Assembly (NCBI RefSeq): GCF_015644725.1
Contig: NZ_CP064795.1
Span: forward strand, 2,044,501 to 2,108,500
Reading direction: 5' to 3'
DNA: 64,000 nucleotides
Origin: Salinimonas marina
Lineage (GTDB): Bacteria > Pseudomonadota > Gammaproteobacteria > Enterobacterales > Alteromonadaceae
Position numbers and translations under genes: made by a program. This document shows, in pieces, positions 18,760 to 28,910 of this stretch. The notes below the pieces were generated by a model, which saw nothing but the letters and a program-made list of their open reading frames with translations, was not told the origin of the DNA and did no database searches. Positions within the stretch are counted from its first letter, which is position 1. Every line of letters starts with the position of its first letter.

Positions 18760-19523
18760 TATTTAAACTTTTCAGGATTCAGCGGCCGTTTATGCAAAAA
18801 CGCATCGAAGGCTTCACGGGCCGGCTCACTGGCCATCGCCTCTAAGAACAAATCCAGCTCCACACTGATATGCTGTTCAATGGCTTCTTTGTCAGTGTTA
18901 AGCAACGCTTTGGAGTGATGCAAAGCAAATTGAGGTTTGGCTGCCAGTGCCTGGCACACTTTATCCACCCGCGCGGTGAGTTTTTCAGCCTCGAGTACCG
19001 CGGTTACCACCCCGCCCTCGCAGGCCTCTGTGGCACTGAAGGGTTCGCCCAGCATTAACCATTCACTGGCTTTGCGGCGACCCGCCAGCCGTGGCAGTAA
19101 ATAGCTGGAAGCATACTCTGGCACCAGGCCCAGGTTGATAAACGGTAATGCAAAACGGGTATTGTCGGCGGCGTAAACCAGGTCGCAGTGCAGCAGTAAG
19201 GTGGTACCAATTCCAACCGCCAGGCCATGAACCTGGGCCACCACGGGCTTGGTACAGTCCACCAGCGCATGCATAAACGCAGAAACCTCAGAAATTTGAT
19301 GGTCATCACCCTGCCCGGCAAAATCGCTGATATCATTGCCGGCGGTAAAGCAGTCGCCTGCCCCCTGAATACGAACGACCTTGATGTTGTCGTCTGCATT
19401 TGCCTGAATCAGCGCATCGGCCAGGTTTTGATACATCTGCCGGGTTAAGGCATTTTTTTTATCCGCCCGGTTCAGGGTCAGTACCAATACATTATCCTGC
19501 TGAGTTACAGTCACATGGCTCAT
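18759..19523 (-). CDS. enoyl-CoA hydratase/isomerase family protein
   Basis: Crotonase-fold protein of 254 residues. The CoA-binding oxyanion-hole segments are AGNDISDF (after GDCFTAG) and the GLAVGIGTTLLLHCDLVYAAD region; LPFINLGLVPEYASS contains the typical active-site acidic position. It could act as an enoyl-CoA hydratase or delta-3-cis isomerase; no fatty-acid oxidation genes flank it. AGGAG precedes the ATG. The downstream partner is ggt, an unusual pairing. Confidence 0.85.
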   Translation of the reverse strand: MSHVTVTQQDNVLVLTLNRADKKNALTRQMYQNLADALIQANADDNIKVVRIQGAGDCFTAGNDISDFAGQGDDHQISEVSAFMHALVDCTKPVVAQVHGLAVGIGTTLLLHCDLVYAADNTRFALPFINLGLVPEYASSYLLPRLAGRRKASEWLMLGEPFSATEACEGGVVTAVLEAEKLTARVDKVCQALAAKPQFALHHSKALLNTDKEAIEQHISVELDLFLEAMASEPAREAFDAFLHKRPLNPEKFK

Positions 19524-19611
19524 AAACGCTCCTGGTTTGATTGCACAGTTATTTTCGTTATTTTTTGTGTATGATAGCCAGCATCGCTAAAAATAGAAAT
19601 CATTCAAATTA

Positions 19612-20196
19612 ATGATCACACTGCCGTTATCGCCAAAATACAGTGTTGGCCCGCTGATTATCGCCATTGCCTCAATTATAATTTTTATCTTTGAACCCGC
19701 TGCCACCACCTGGCTGGCTTACGATCGTTATGCGTTACAGGGATGGGAAACCTGGCGTTTGCTGACCGCTAACCTGGTTCATACCAATGGCTACCATTTA
19801 CTGCTAAACCTGGCCGGGTTGGGATTACTGTGGTTACTGCACGCGGAGCACTATCGCATCGTGCGCTTTTTGAAAGTGTTTGGCTGGTGTTCATTAGGGA
19901 CCGGCCTGGCGATCTATATCGGCTCGCCTGATCTTATCTGGTATGTGGGATTATCCGGGGCATTACATGGTGTCTTTGTCTGGGGCGCCTGCATGGATGT
20001 GACGTCAGGACTGCGTTCCGGCTGGCTACTGTTGTTGGGTATTGCCGCCAAAATTGGCTATGAACAAGTGGCTGGCAGCAATGGCGCGGTGGCCGAATTG
20101 ATTCAGGCGCAGGTGGCCACCGATGCTCACCTGTATGGGGCGGTTTGTGGTCTGGTATTGTTTTTTGCAATGTATGGCATCAAAAAACGTAAATAG
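19612..20196 (+). CDS. rrtA: rhombosortase
   Basis: Rhomboid-like membrane protease of 194 residues that removes the GlyGly-CTERM anchor from proteins exported to the cell surface. The catalytic serine is S115 in GLSGALHG and the histidine H173 in TDAHLYGA; HTNGYHLLLNLAG after the first helix is typical. Six hydrophobic segments are visible. The gene is alone, divergent from the enoyl-CoA hydratase, and ends in a terminator. I see no GlyGly-CTERM tail on any protein encoded in this window. Confidence 0.9.
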   Translation: MITLPLSPKYSVGPLIIAIASIIIFIFEPAATTWLAYDRYALQGWETWRLLTANLVHTNGYHLLLNLAGLGLLWLLHAEHYRIVRFLKVFGWCSLGTGLAIYIGSPDLIWYVGLSGALHGVFVWGACMDVTSGLRSGWLLLLGIAAKIGYEQVAGSNGAVAELIQAQVATDAHLYGAVCGLVLFFAMYGIKKRK

Positions 20197-20221
20197 CCGC
20201 AACCACCACAGGTAACCATCC

Positions 20222-20250
20222 AAAAACGCCGGCATAATGCCGGCGTTTTT
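20222..20250. terminator. bidirectional intrinsic terminator
   Basis: AAAAACGCCGGCAT and ATGCCGGCGTTTTT form a near-perfect stem between convergent rrtA and the S9 peptidase gene. It works in either direction. Confidence 0.9.
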
Positions 20251-20276
20251 CATTGTCAGTGCAAGAATTATCGGAC

Positions 20277-22777
20277 TTATAAAGTTTCTTCAAATAACTT
20301 GTAGATGCGACGATATTCATCCAGCCACGAACTTGGTTGTACAAAACCATGGGGTTCTACCGGGTAAATCGCGGTTTCAAAATCCTGTTTTTCCAGCTCA
20401 ATCAACTTTTGCACCAAACGTACCGTGTCAGCGAAAAAGACATTGTCATCGACCATTGGCGCGTTGATCAGCAGTGGTTTTTGCAAACCATCGGCAAAGT
20501 AGATTGGCGAACTACGCCGGTAGGCAATCGGGTCGACCTCGGGAGTATTGAGGATGTTTGCCGTGTAAGGCGTATTATAATGCGCCCAGTCCGTTACCGG
20601 CCGCAGCGCCGCGCCCGCCTGAAACAGCTCGGGCTTTTTAAACATTGCCATAAAGGTTAAAAAGCCGCCGTACGAGCCGCCATAGGTACCGATTCGTTCG
20701 CGATCGACATTGGCATTATTTACCAGCCAGTTCACCCCATCGGTCAGATCCTGTACCTCAGGCTGTCCCATGTCACGGTAGATGGCTGTGCGCCAGTCAC
20801 GGCCGTAGCCAGCGGATGCCCGGTAGTCCATATCCAGAACCACATAACCTTGTTGTACCAGCATGCTGTGAAACATAAATTCACGGAAGTAGTCAGACCA
20901 GCCCAGGTGTGAATTTTGTAAATAACCCGCGCCATGGTTGAACACCACCGCTTTGCGAGGTTCACCCTGTTGATAATTTTCCGGCAAATACACCCGGGCA
21001 TAAATGGGCTGGGCGGTATGGCTGGACTCAATGGCTACAACCTGCGGCACGCTCCAGGGCTGGGTTAGAAACTCATCACTGATGGTGTCAGTGATTTTTT
21101 CTGCAGCGACAGCAGGATCCGTGGGCTTTAAATACAGCTCCGGTGGCCGGGTAACTTTGCTGTGAGTCAGCAGTAGCGACTGCTCATCCGGACTCAGGTT
21201 ATAATCGGTCATGCCGTTAAGATTGGTCATTGCCGTATTTTCACCGGTTTGCAGATTTACCCGATAAATTTCATAGACCCCGGGGTGCTTTTTATTGGCT
21301 TTGTAGTAAAGGTATTTATCATCCCTGGTCAGCGTGGGGTCATCGGTGACAAATTGCCCCTGCGTCAGGGCTTGGGCTGCCTGACCGGGCTTTTGCAGAT
21401 ACAGATGCGAATAGCCTGAACGTTCAGACTGAAAATACAATGTCTCGCTGTTGTGCAGCCAGCCAAACTGGTTATACCGGTAGTTTATCCAGGCATCATC
21501 ATGCAGCCGGGCCTGACTTTCAAGCCGGGCGTCCTGTAGATCCACGGTAGCAATCCAGCGGTCCTTGTTGTCCCAGGCTTCGAGCATAATCGCCACCGCC
21601 TGACCCTGGTTCTGCCAGCGAATCGACGGCTCACTCCAGTACCAGCTTTCCAGCAAGGTAATTTCACGAGGCAAGCGATTTACCTGATAAGACTCCCCCG
21701 GGCCCGGGCATTTTCTGTTTTTTCTTCGGCCAGAACATCTTCGTTATAACCGGGTAATGTTTTAAAAGACAGCGGTTGTTTTTGGTTTGTGGCCAGATCC
21801 ACCAGCCACAGTTCATGATTAACCGGTTCTGAGTCTGCGACCCGTTGGCGCACTTTTTTTGTATCAATACGCCCATCTTCCTGAATATAATGGGGCATAA
21901 TATCGGTGTCATCACGCCACGGCTTATCCTCGGTGGTGGCAATAATCGCCTTATCACCGGCCGGAGAAACCGACACCGCCACCAGCTTCTGGTCCGGAGC
22001 AAAATACAATGACTCAGGCGCTACGGCCTGACTGGTGGCGGCCAGTTCACGATTTTGCTGCGCCTGTTCTTCACGATGCGCGCGTTGTTTGGCCACATAA
22101 TCAATCAGCGATATCTGCTCCCGGGCCACAAAATCTTCAGGCTCTGCTACCGGTTCGGGTTTGTCGGAAAACTGCCAGCTGAGGAGCTGTTCGCGCTGGC
22201 CGGTTTGCAGATTGATGGCGATCACTTTGTTCCCCGCACGCGCCATCAGCCGCCCGTCAGTCATAAACTGTAACTGCGTCAGTTTGGACCCGCCCCGGGT
22301 GAGCTGGACCAGCTGCCCCTGACCTGACTGTACATAGACACTGTCTTTAAACCGGTACGCGGTGGTAGTGCCATCAGAGCTAACCACTTTTTCATCAAAA
22401 CGGTAACGGTGCAGATCAGCGCCATCGGCTTGCCGGGCATTATCCGGGTCGGACAGGGGCGCCACCAACACTGAATTCAAATCGCTATCGAGTTTTTCCT
22501 GCTCATAAACAATATGGCTGCCATCAAAGGAAAAGCCTGGCCGTTGGGGGGAGCGTCCCAACCATTGAGGATCTGCCATGATCTGTTTCAGGGTTAATTC
22601 GCCTGAGTCACTGACCTGAGACTCGGGCACCTGCGGTTGCATTATCGCAGCGGGGGCAGAGGTGTTATCAGAGCCTGATGCACGGGTCGCTGATGAGTCC
22701 GGAGCGGATGTCGATGAACAGGCACTCAGCGCGCTGGCAACAGCCACACTGAGCGCCATTTTGGTGAGATTTTTCAT
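20277..22777 (-). pseudogene. S9 family prolyl oligopeptidase-like lipoprotein, frameshifted in this sequence
   Basis: Dipeptidyl-peptidase/prolyl-oligopeptidase-type serine peptidase, about 830 residues when repaired. The N-terminal part has a lipobox LSAC (Cys20) and a beta-propeller; the C-terminal part carries the alpha/beta-hydrolase domain with Ser in GTYGGSYGGFLT, Asp in APMVDDNVFF and His in PVEPHGFVQP. The frame breaks in a run of five C (21695-21699). One more base joins TENARARG to ESYQVNRLPREI and restores a continuous family member. All catalytic residues are present, so this is most likely a sequencing error. The gene is alone on its strand, with an unusual leader region upstream. 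Confidence 0.88.
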
Positions 22778-22929
22778 GTGTTTGAATCTTTTTAGTTTGT
22801 TATTTTCGCTCTCATTATACGCAAGCTGGGTTGGCGGCGGTCAAGCTTCATCTCTAATGTTGTTAAAGTCATCTTACATTGTGCCTACATCCTTCTAACA
22901 CATAAGCCAGATGCTTTTCTGTTACGCAT

Positions 22930-22954
22930 AAAAAAGCCCCGCATCCGGCGGGGC
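22930..22954 (-). terminator. orphan intrinsic terminator upstream of the S9 peptidase gene
   Basis: On the minus strand GCCCCGC, a 5-base loop and GCGGGGC form a perfect 7-bp GC-rich stem followed by six T. It lies about 150 bases before the S9 start codon, so it would end a short upstream transcript or attenuate the peptidase mRNA. Confidence 0.85.
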
Positions 22955-22966
22955 AATCAAGCACAC

Positions 22967-23035
22967 TCAACTTGGAACACACATTAGCTCTAAACACTTG
23001 CCTCGCAGTGCGAGAAAGAATATTGCTAACTGCAT
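22967..23035 (-). CDS. candidate 22-residue small ORF or leader peptide
   Basis: An ATG-initiated frame of 22 codons starts MQLAIFFLAL and ends CLELMCVPS, with its stop 12 bases before the orphan terminator stem. The N-terminal half is hydrophobic and the C-terminal half contains two cysteines. No clear Shine-Dalgarno sequence precedes the ATG (upstream bases read ACTAAATCT). It may be a leader peptide, a small membrane protein, or a chance frame within a small RNA. I cannot name a family. Confidence 0.4.
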   Translation of the reverse strand: MQLAIFFLALRGKCLELMCVPS

Positions 23036-23315
23036 AGATTTAGTCAGTTACAAAACGGGGAAGTTCAACTTTTTTGCGCTTTTTAAAAATAATTTGTACT
23101 TCCGCTGCCTGCCCCGACCCACCAGGCTTGGCCGGTCAACCCGCGGCAAACCCGCAATCGCTTGTTAAAATGTCTATTTTTCATAAACCTATAATACTCA
23201 TCGCATACGATATTAGCTTGAGCGAATATCGCTCGGGTAATCCTGTACGCCGAGTAAAAAGCAGGTCATGATAACCGCTTTTGACTATCACTGTAATTGT
23301 TTGGCAGGAACCTCA

Positions 23316-25070
23316 ATGCGTAAATTTGCAATAGGACTTATTCCATTGCTGCTTCTTAGCGCCTGTGCCACGCGGGATCCGGTAATTAAAGGGCAGCCTT
23401 CAAGAGAGCTTTCTACTCCTTACACGCTAAAAAGCGGCGGCTTTGTTCCACCTCTGCAACGCGGGGTCACGGTCCGGCACGCCGAGCTATGGTTCAACTT
23501 TGATTTTGAACGTAAAGTGCTTTACGGCACCAGCGAACTTACCTTAGACAGTCAGCGTAAAAAACGCACCATTTCGGTCGATCTGGATACCCGCTTCAAA
23601 GTTGAGCAGGTATGGATTAATGATCAACCCGTGCCCTCGGGCAATGTCAAAAATCCCGATGGCCAGCTGCTTATCACCCCGCAAAATGCCGTGGTTTTTC
23701 CATTAAAATTGAAAATACAGTACTTCGGCCGGCCCCGCACACCGGTAAAAGCGCCCTGGGATGGCGGCGTTATGTGGCAACAGACCCCAACCGGTGAACC
23801 CTGGCTGGCCACGGCGGTGCAAGGCGAAGGCTGTGATTTATTCTGGCCTTGTATTGATCAGCCCACCGGCGAACCGCAACAGCTTGATTTGCACATTACC
23901 GTGCCAAAGAACCTGGTGGCAGCCAGTAACGGCGTTTTGCAAAAAGTGACGCAGCTGGAAAACGCCCACACCTTTCACTGGCATAGCGATGCGCCCACCA
24001 ACACCTATGGCGTGGCGTTGAATATTGCCCCCTATGAAACCTTGACGGCAGACTTTGACAGCCGGTTTGGTAATCGCTACCCGCTTACCTATTATTATTT
24101 ACCCGGGGTAGGTACTCAGGCCGACGCCACCGGCCAGGATGCCGACACCCAGGCCAACGCTAAGGCTTTATTTGCCGAGCTTCCACAAATGCTTGAATTT
24201 TTTGAACACTACATTGGTCCCTACCCATTTCCAAATGACAAAGTGGGCATTGTGCAGACACCTCATTTGGGCATGGAGCATCAGTCTATTAATGCCTATG
24301 GCAATGGCTATAAAAAAGACGCCTACGGCTTTGACTGGCTGTTACAGCACGAACTGGCCCATGAATGGTTTGGCAATCAGCTGACCAATACCAGCTGGGA
24401 CCATATGTGGTTACATGAAGGACTGGGCACATATATGCAACCACTTTATGCCCAGTACCTGCATGGCGATGTTGCCTATTATGGCTACCTGAACAAAATT
24501 CGAAGTCAGCTGAACAATCGCTACCCCATAGTGAGCGGCAGGGTAAAGGCCGAAGAGGAAGTCTATGACAAAGACAAAGGCCCGGGGCTGGACTTGTATT
24601 ACAAAGGCGCCTGGGTAATGCATACGCTGCGTTATCTGATTGGCGATGACGCCTTTTTTGGGGCAGTGACAGAGTTGGTCTATGGCCGCCGCGACCCGCA
24701 ACCCGGTAACTTTGCGCCGCGCTATGCCAGTACCACAGACTTTATCCGGCTGGTAAACCGCCATAGTGGCAGCGATATGAACTGGTTCTTCGATACCTAT
24801 TTATATGAAGCCTCGCTCCCGGAGCTGGTGACCCGCCGCACCGCCAGTGCGATAACGCTGGAGTGGCAGACCAGCGCTGAATCCCAGTTTGTTATGCCGC
24901 TACAAATCAGCATCAACGGGGAGCTTCAGACCCTGTCTATGACAGGCAAAACCACCCTGGCGGTAACCCGCAATGATGTGGTCATTGTTGACCCCCATAG
25001 TCGGGTGTTACGCCAGCACAGGCGCTTTGAAGAGCTGAAAGCTTACCGAGCCCGCGGCAGCCAACCGTAA
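23316..25070 (+). CDS. M1 family metallopeptidase (lipoprotein)
   Basis: Zinc aminopeptidase-like protein of 584 residues. A signal peptide with lipobox LLSAC (Cys17) follows the ATG chosen here, which has AGGAA upstream; the longer frame starting 16 codons earlier would destroy the signal peptide. The zinc site is HELAHEWFGNQ with the third ligand in LHEGLGTY. The exopeptidase motif reads GMEHQS instead of the classical GAMEN. The usual Tyr lies in the DLYYKGAWVMHTLR region. It is divergent from the S9 peptidase, so both may serve extracytoplasmic peptide breakdown. Confidence 0.9.
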   Translation: MRKFAIGLIPLLLLSACATRDPVIKGQPSRELSTPYTLKSGGFVPPLQRGVTVRHAELWFNFDFERKVLYGTSELTLDSQRKKRTISVDLDTRFKVEQVWINDQPVPSGNVKNPDGQLLITPQNAVVFPLKLKIQYFGRPRTPVKAPWDGGVMWQQTPTGEPWLATAVQGEGCDLFWPCIDQPTGEPQQLDLHITVPKNLVAASNGVLQKVTQLENAHTFHWHSDAPTNTYGVALNIAPYETLTADFDSRFGNRYPLTYYYLPGVGTQADATGQDADTQANAKALFAELPQMLEFFEHYIGPYPFPNDKVGIVQTPHLGMEHQSINAYGNGYKKDAYGFDWLLQHELAHEWFGNQLTNTSWDHMWLHEGLGTYMQPLYAQYLHGDVAYYGYLNKIRSQLNNRYPIVSGRVKAEEEVYDKDKGPGLDLYYKGAWVMHTLRYLIGDDAFFGAVTELVYGRRDPQPGNFAPRYASTTDFIRLVNRHSGSDMNWFFDTYLYEASLPELVTRRTASAITLEWQTSAESQFVMPLQISINGELQTLSMTGKTTLAVTRNDVVIVDPHSRVLRQHRRFEELKAYRARGSQP

Positions 25071-25088
25071 TCAGCCAGGCGTGCGGTC

Positions 25089-25129
25089 AGGCTACTGGTC
25101 AGACGCGGTCGCGCCCTGGCCGGTAGCCT
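25089..25129. terminator. possible hairpin between convergent genes
   Basis: AGGCTACTGG pairs with CCGGTAGCCT (one G-U) around a 21-base GC-rich loop. No T tract follows, so its role as a terminator is weakly supported. Confidence 0.35.
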
Positions 25130-25147
25130 ATTAGAACCCTTTATCGC

Positions 25148-26388
25148 CTAAAAACAGTCAAGCGCTTGGGCAAAGTCGGCAATCAGATCTTCGGTGTCTT
25201 CAATGCCCACGGAGATCCGCAGCATGGTTTCGCTGATGCCCATCTCGGCGCGCTCGTCGGCACTGTTTTCATAAAAGATGGTCTGGGCCACGGGCAACGC
25301 CAGGGTCCGGGTGTCGCCCAGGTGGGTGGCGCAGATAGCCAATTCCAGCTTGTTCAGAAAGGCTACGGGATCGATATGCCGGGCTAAATCAAGACTCAGG
25401 ATCGCGCCATAGCCGGTCAGCATTTGTTCACGGGCCGTAAAGTGTTGGGGATGGTCGGCCAGCCCCGGATAATAAACCCGGCTGACTTTGTCGTGATTGT
25501 CTAAAAACAGTGCCAGTTCTTTGGCATTGTTGCAGGCCCGCTCCATTCTTAAGGCCAGCGTTTCGATACCCACCGCGATTTTGTGCGCCGCCTCACTGGA
25601 TAAGGTGGCGCCCATATCCCGCAAGCCCTTTTTCTTGATCTGGGTTAAGCCACGCTGGGAGGCATCTGCCACCTGATACGCCGGCAGAATATTCGCAAAC
25701 CCGGTCCAGTCGAACAAACCGGTATCCACCACCGCGCCGCCTAAAGCATGCCCGTGCCCCGCCACATACTTGGTCAAAGAGCACACCACCAGACTCGCCC
25801 CCAAAGCTTTGGCATCCACCAGTGGGGTGGCGTCATGGTGTTATCCACAATCAGCAAAATTGTACGTTCCTGGCAATATTTGCCGATGGCCTGAATGTCG
25901 GCCACCTGAGTGGCCGGATTGGCCACGGTTTCGGTGAAAACCGCACGGGTGTTGGGCTGATACGCCTCGGTAATGGCTTCCAGCTCGGTCACATCTACAA
26001 AGCTTATCTGAATCCCCAGATCAGCCAGGGTATTCATCAGACTGCGTGAGTTTCCAAACAGGTAACGGCTGACAATAATATGGTCACCCTGGCGAAACAG
26101 CGATAAAAAAGTACCACTGATGGCGGCCATTCCCGTGGCGAAACACACGGCCCCTACCCCTTGCTCAAGCTGGTTTATCTGGTTTGCCAGCGCCTGCATC
26201 GACCCGGTAGAAGAGCGCCCATATACATGGCCCGCCTGCTTGCCCTGAAAGACATCAATAATATCCTGGGCATCCTGGTATTCGAATAATACCGAAGAGG
26301 TCGCCGCGGTATGGACCGCGCCATCGGCCGGTTGATTTAAACGGCGGTCACCGTGAATCTGGCGGGTAGTAAAGCCCTGCTTGCTCAA
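25148..26388 (-). pseudogene. trans-sulfuration (Cys/Met metabolism) PLP enzyme, frameshifted in this sequence
   Basis: Cystathionine gamma-synthase/lyase or methionine gamma-lyase family protein, about 413 residues when repaired. Visible: YGRSSTGSMQALANQINQLE, the PLP-binding ATGMAAIS, VDNTMTPP, and the Schiff-base lysine in SLTKYVAGHGHALGG; the C-terminal domain ends with LRISVGIEDTEDLIADF. The frame breaks at a run of four G (25824-25827); adding one base gives PPPLVDAKALG. The start is probably the TTG before SKQGFTTRQIHGD, which has GGGAG seven bases upstream. The exact reaction cannot be decided from sequence. Confidence 0.85.
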
Positions 26389-26608
26389 GAGTTGCTCCCA
26401 GTAAATGCGCAATAATAATTAGGCTCACGTTAGCATAAATTCCCGGAATTGTGCGCAGGTGGTATTAATTTTCAGCTTTTCGACTATGCTTTGGATTAAG
26501 GGTAGATCAAAAGTGTGAGGCAATAACATTCAGTTTCAGGTTGATCCGGATTAAAAACACTTGCCTATAAGGATCACGCACTAGGCTAAAGGAGAAGTAT
26601 CTGCCGTT

Positions 26609-27375
26609 ATGTGTATTCTTTTTATTGCCAAAGCGCAGCGCAAAGATTATCCCTTAATCATCGCTGCCAACCGGGATGAGTTTTATAACCGTCCGACCCA
26701 ACCCTCTCATATATGGTGTTCACATCCTCCCATATTTGCCGGTAAAGACTTAAAAGCCGGAGGCACCTGGATGGGGGTCACCCGCAGTGGTCGGATAGCG
26801 GCGCTAACTAACATTCGTAAACCGGACAGCGATTCAGAATCAGCCCGCTCACGGGGCGAACTGGTGGTCGACTATCTACTGAGCCAACATAACGACCGCG
26901 AGTATCAACAACAGCTCACTCAGCAATCTGACCAGTACAACGGGTTTAACCTACTGTACGGCAACTGGAAAGATCTGAAGGTGTTCAACAATCATACCCA
27001 GCAGCATGAACCATTAACCAATGGGGTGCACGGCTTATCAAATGCCACCTTAAATGCCCCTGGCCCAAAGTATCGCGCGGCGTCGGCGCGCTCAGTGAAT
27101 ATTGCAGCGGCGCTTCGGCCCTCACCGAAGATGCGCTGTTCTCATTGCTACGGGATGCCACTCAGGCCCCCGATGACATGCTTCCCGATACCGGTATCAA
27201 CAAAGCCTGGGAAAAAACCCTTTCTCCAATCTTTATTCAATCGCCGGATTATGGCACCCGCTCATCCACCTTGTTACTGGTTAAGCGAGACGGCAGTGCC
27301 AGCTGGTTTGAACGCACCTTTGATGCCGAGGGTAAGCAGGTCGACCAGGCCAGCGCGCTGTTTCAATTCAATTAA
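26609..27375 (+). pseudogene. NRDE/TANGO2 family protein, frameshifted in this sequence
   Basis: Member of the NRDE (TANGO2/Ser-rich) family, named after the AANRDEFYNRPTQ motif near residue 22. The N-terminal Cys2 (MCILFIA), AGGTWMGVTRSGRIAALTNIR and NGFNLLYGNW are typical. After LNAP the frame breaks in a run of four C (27057-27060). Adding one C gives WPKVSRGVGALSEYC and continues to YGTRSSTLLLVKRDGSASWFERTFD, which is the conserved family C-terminus. About 255 residues when repaired. The function in bacteria is uncertain; eukaryotic TANGO2 has been linked to Golgi organisation and heme transport. Confidence 0.85.
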
Positions 27376-27493
27376 TAACACTGCCTATACCACGGTTATG
27401 GGGTAATAAAATCAGCGATTAGGACTCGTATTTTCTGCTATGAGTGGCATAATGCCTGACTCGCTTATAATTCACGCAATGTGAGGAACTATC

Positions 27494-28684
27494 GTGTTTG
27501 AAGTATTACCCCATCTGGATCCGGATCCTATTCTTGGTTTGTCTGTCGCCTACAAAGAAGATAAAAATGATGCAAAAATTGACCTCGGTGTAGGCGTTTA
27601 TAAAGACGAAAAAGGTAATACGCCTATTCTTTCTTCGGTGGCCAGGGCGCAATCCATTTTGCAGGAACGCGAAGACACCAAAAGCTATATTACGCCCCAG
27701 GGCAATCAGGGTTTTATCGACAACATGCTTACCCTGTTGCTGGGTGAAGCCAGCCCGGTCCTGATGGCCGACCGTGTGGCCGCGGTGCAAGCTCCCGGCG
27801 GCTGTGGTGCGTTGCGTATTTTATCTGAGCTGTTAGTTCGGTGTAACAAAGATGCCCGGGTTTTTGTCAGTGATCCCACCTGGGCCAATCACATCCCTTT
27901 AATAGGCTCTGCGGGCCTGGCGCTGGAAACCTACCCCTACTTTAGTAAAGATAAAGCCGGCATCCGGTTCGATGCGATGATGGATAAGCTTAAAGAAGCT
28001 GGTAAAGGTGATGTGGTCCTGCTGCACGGTTGTTGTCATAACCCCACCGGTGCTGATCTGACCAATGAGCAATGGGACGCTGTGTTAAAGCTCGCTCAGG
28101 AACGGGGATTTTTGCCGTTTATTGATGTGGCCTATCTGGGCTTTGGCGACGGTATTGACGAAGATGCCTATGGTATTCGCTTACTGGCCGAAAACCTGCC
28201 CGAGGTCATCATTGCAGCCTCTTGCAGCAAAAACTTCGGGTTGTATCGGGAGCGGGTTGGTCTAGCGGCCATCATTACCGATAACAGCAAAGTTAAAAAA
28301 ATCGCTCAGACCCAGATTCAGTCGGTGGCACGTGAGTCTTATTCCATGCCGCCAAGCTATGGAGGTGCGCTGGTGGACATTATTTTGTCCGATAAAGCAT
28401 TAAACCAGGAGTGGGTGAGCGAAGTGAACAGTATGCGTAATCGTATGAAGACGCTGCGCTCAATGCTGGTGGACAGACTTGAAGCCAATGGGGCGCAACA
28501 GGACTTCAGCTTTATCAACGACCAAAAAGGCATGTTTTCGTTCTTATGCATTACCCCTGAACAGGTGTTGCAGCTTCGTCGTGAGCATAGCGTGTATTTT
28601 GTTGAGTCCAGTCGCATCAATATTGCCGGCATCAATCAGCAAAATGTAGACACTCTGGCAAAAGCGCTGGTATCTGTGCTGTAA
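27494..28684 (+). CDS. aspartate/aromatic amino-acid aminotransferase
   Basis: Class I PLP aminotransferase of 396 residues, AspC/TyrB type. Typical features are LGVGVYKDEKGNTP, the PGGCGALR phosphate loop, HNPTGADL, FIDVAYLGFGDG and the Schiff-base K246 in SCSKNFGLYRERVG. It starts with GTG after GAGGAAC. Substrates should be aspartate, tyrosine and phenylalanine with 2-oxoglutarate; which dominates is not readable. It is monocistronic with a strong terminator. Confidence 0.92.
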   Translation: MFEVLPHLDPDPILGLSVAYKEDKNDAKIDLGVGVYKDEKGNTPILSSVARAQSILQEREDTKSYITPQGNQGFIDNMLTLLLGEASPVLMADRVAAVQAPGGCGALRILSELLVRCNKDARVFVSDPTWANHIPLIGSAGLALETYPYFSKDKAGIRFDAMMDKLKEAGKGDVVLLHGCCHNPTGADLTNEQWDAVLKLAQERGFLPFIDVAYLGFGDGIDEDAYGIRLLAENLPEVIIAASCSKNFGLYRERVGLAAIITDNSKVKKIAQTQIQSVARESYSMPPSYGGALVDIILSDKALNQEWVSEVNSMRNRMKTLRSMLVDRLEANGAQQDFSFINDQKGMFSFLCITPEQVLQLRREHSVYFVESSRINIAGINQQNVDTLAKALVSVL

Positions 28685-28697
28685 CCAACCGCTGCCC

Positions 28698-28732
28698 AAA
28701 AAGCCTGTGATACCTGCTATCACAGGCTTTTT
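28698..28732 (+). terminator. intrinsic terminator of the aminotransferase gene
   Basis: A 15-bp perfect stem (AAAAAGCCTGTGATA pairing with TATCACAGGCTTTTT) with a CCTGC loop. Confidence 0.93.
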
Positions 28733-28910
28733 AAATATACTCCCACTTTAATAAACGGGTCCGCCCGGGCGCCGATGTTACTCTTACTGACTCATGTTAT
28801 TTCTGGCCTTATACCGCCGGCTTTGTACCGTTTTATTTGTCATTAACGATAAACCCGCCATGCCTTCAGCATTCTGGCCCACGCCCATGGCAATATGATA
28901 AGACATAAAC

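Larger units (their letters stand above)
22778..23315. other. divergent intergenic region with a small ORF and an orphan terminator
   Basis: This 538-base gap separates two genes transcribed away from each other, so no flanking gene needs a terminator here. Nevertheless a strong minus-strand terminator and a 22-codon ORF are present (listed separately). The rest should hold the promoters of both peptidase genes. Confidence 0.7.

Noticed and set aside
21690-21700. Programmed ribosomal frameshift in the S9 peptidase
   Set aside because: No slippery heptamer with downstream structure is evident, and six other genes in the window break at similar G/C runs, which favours sequencing error.
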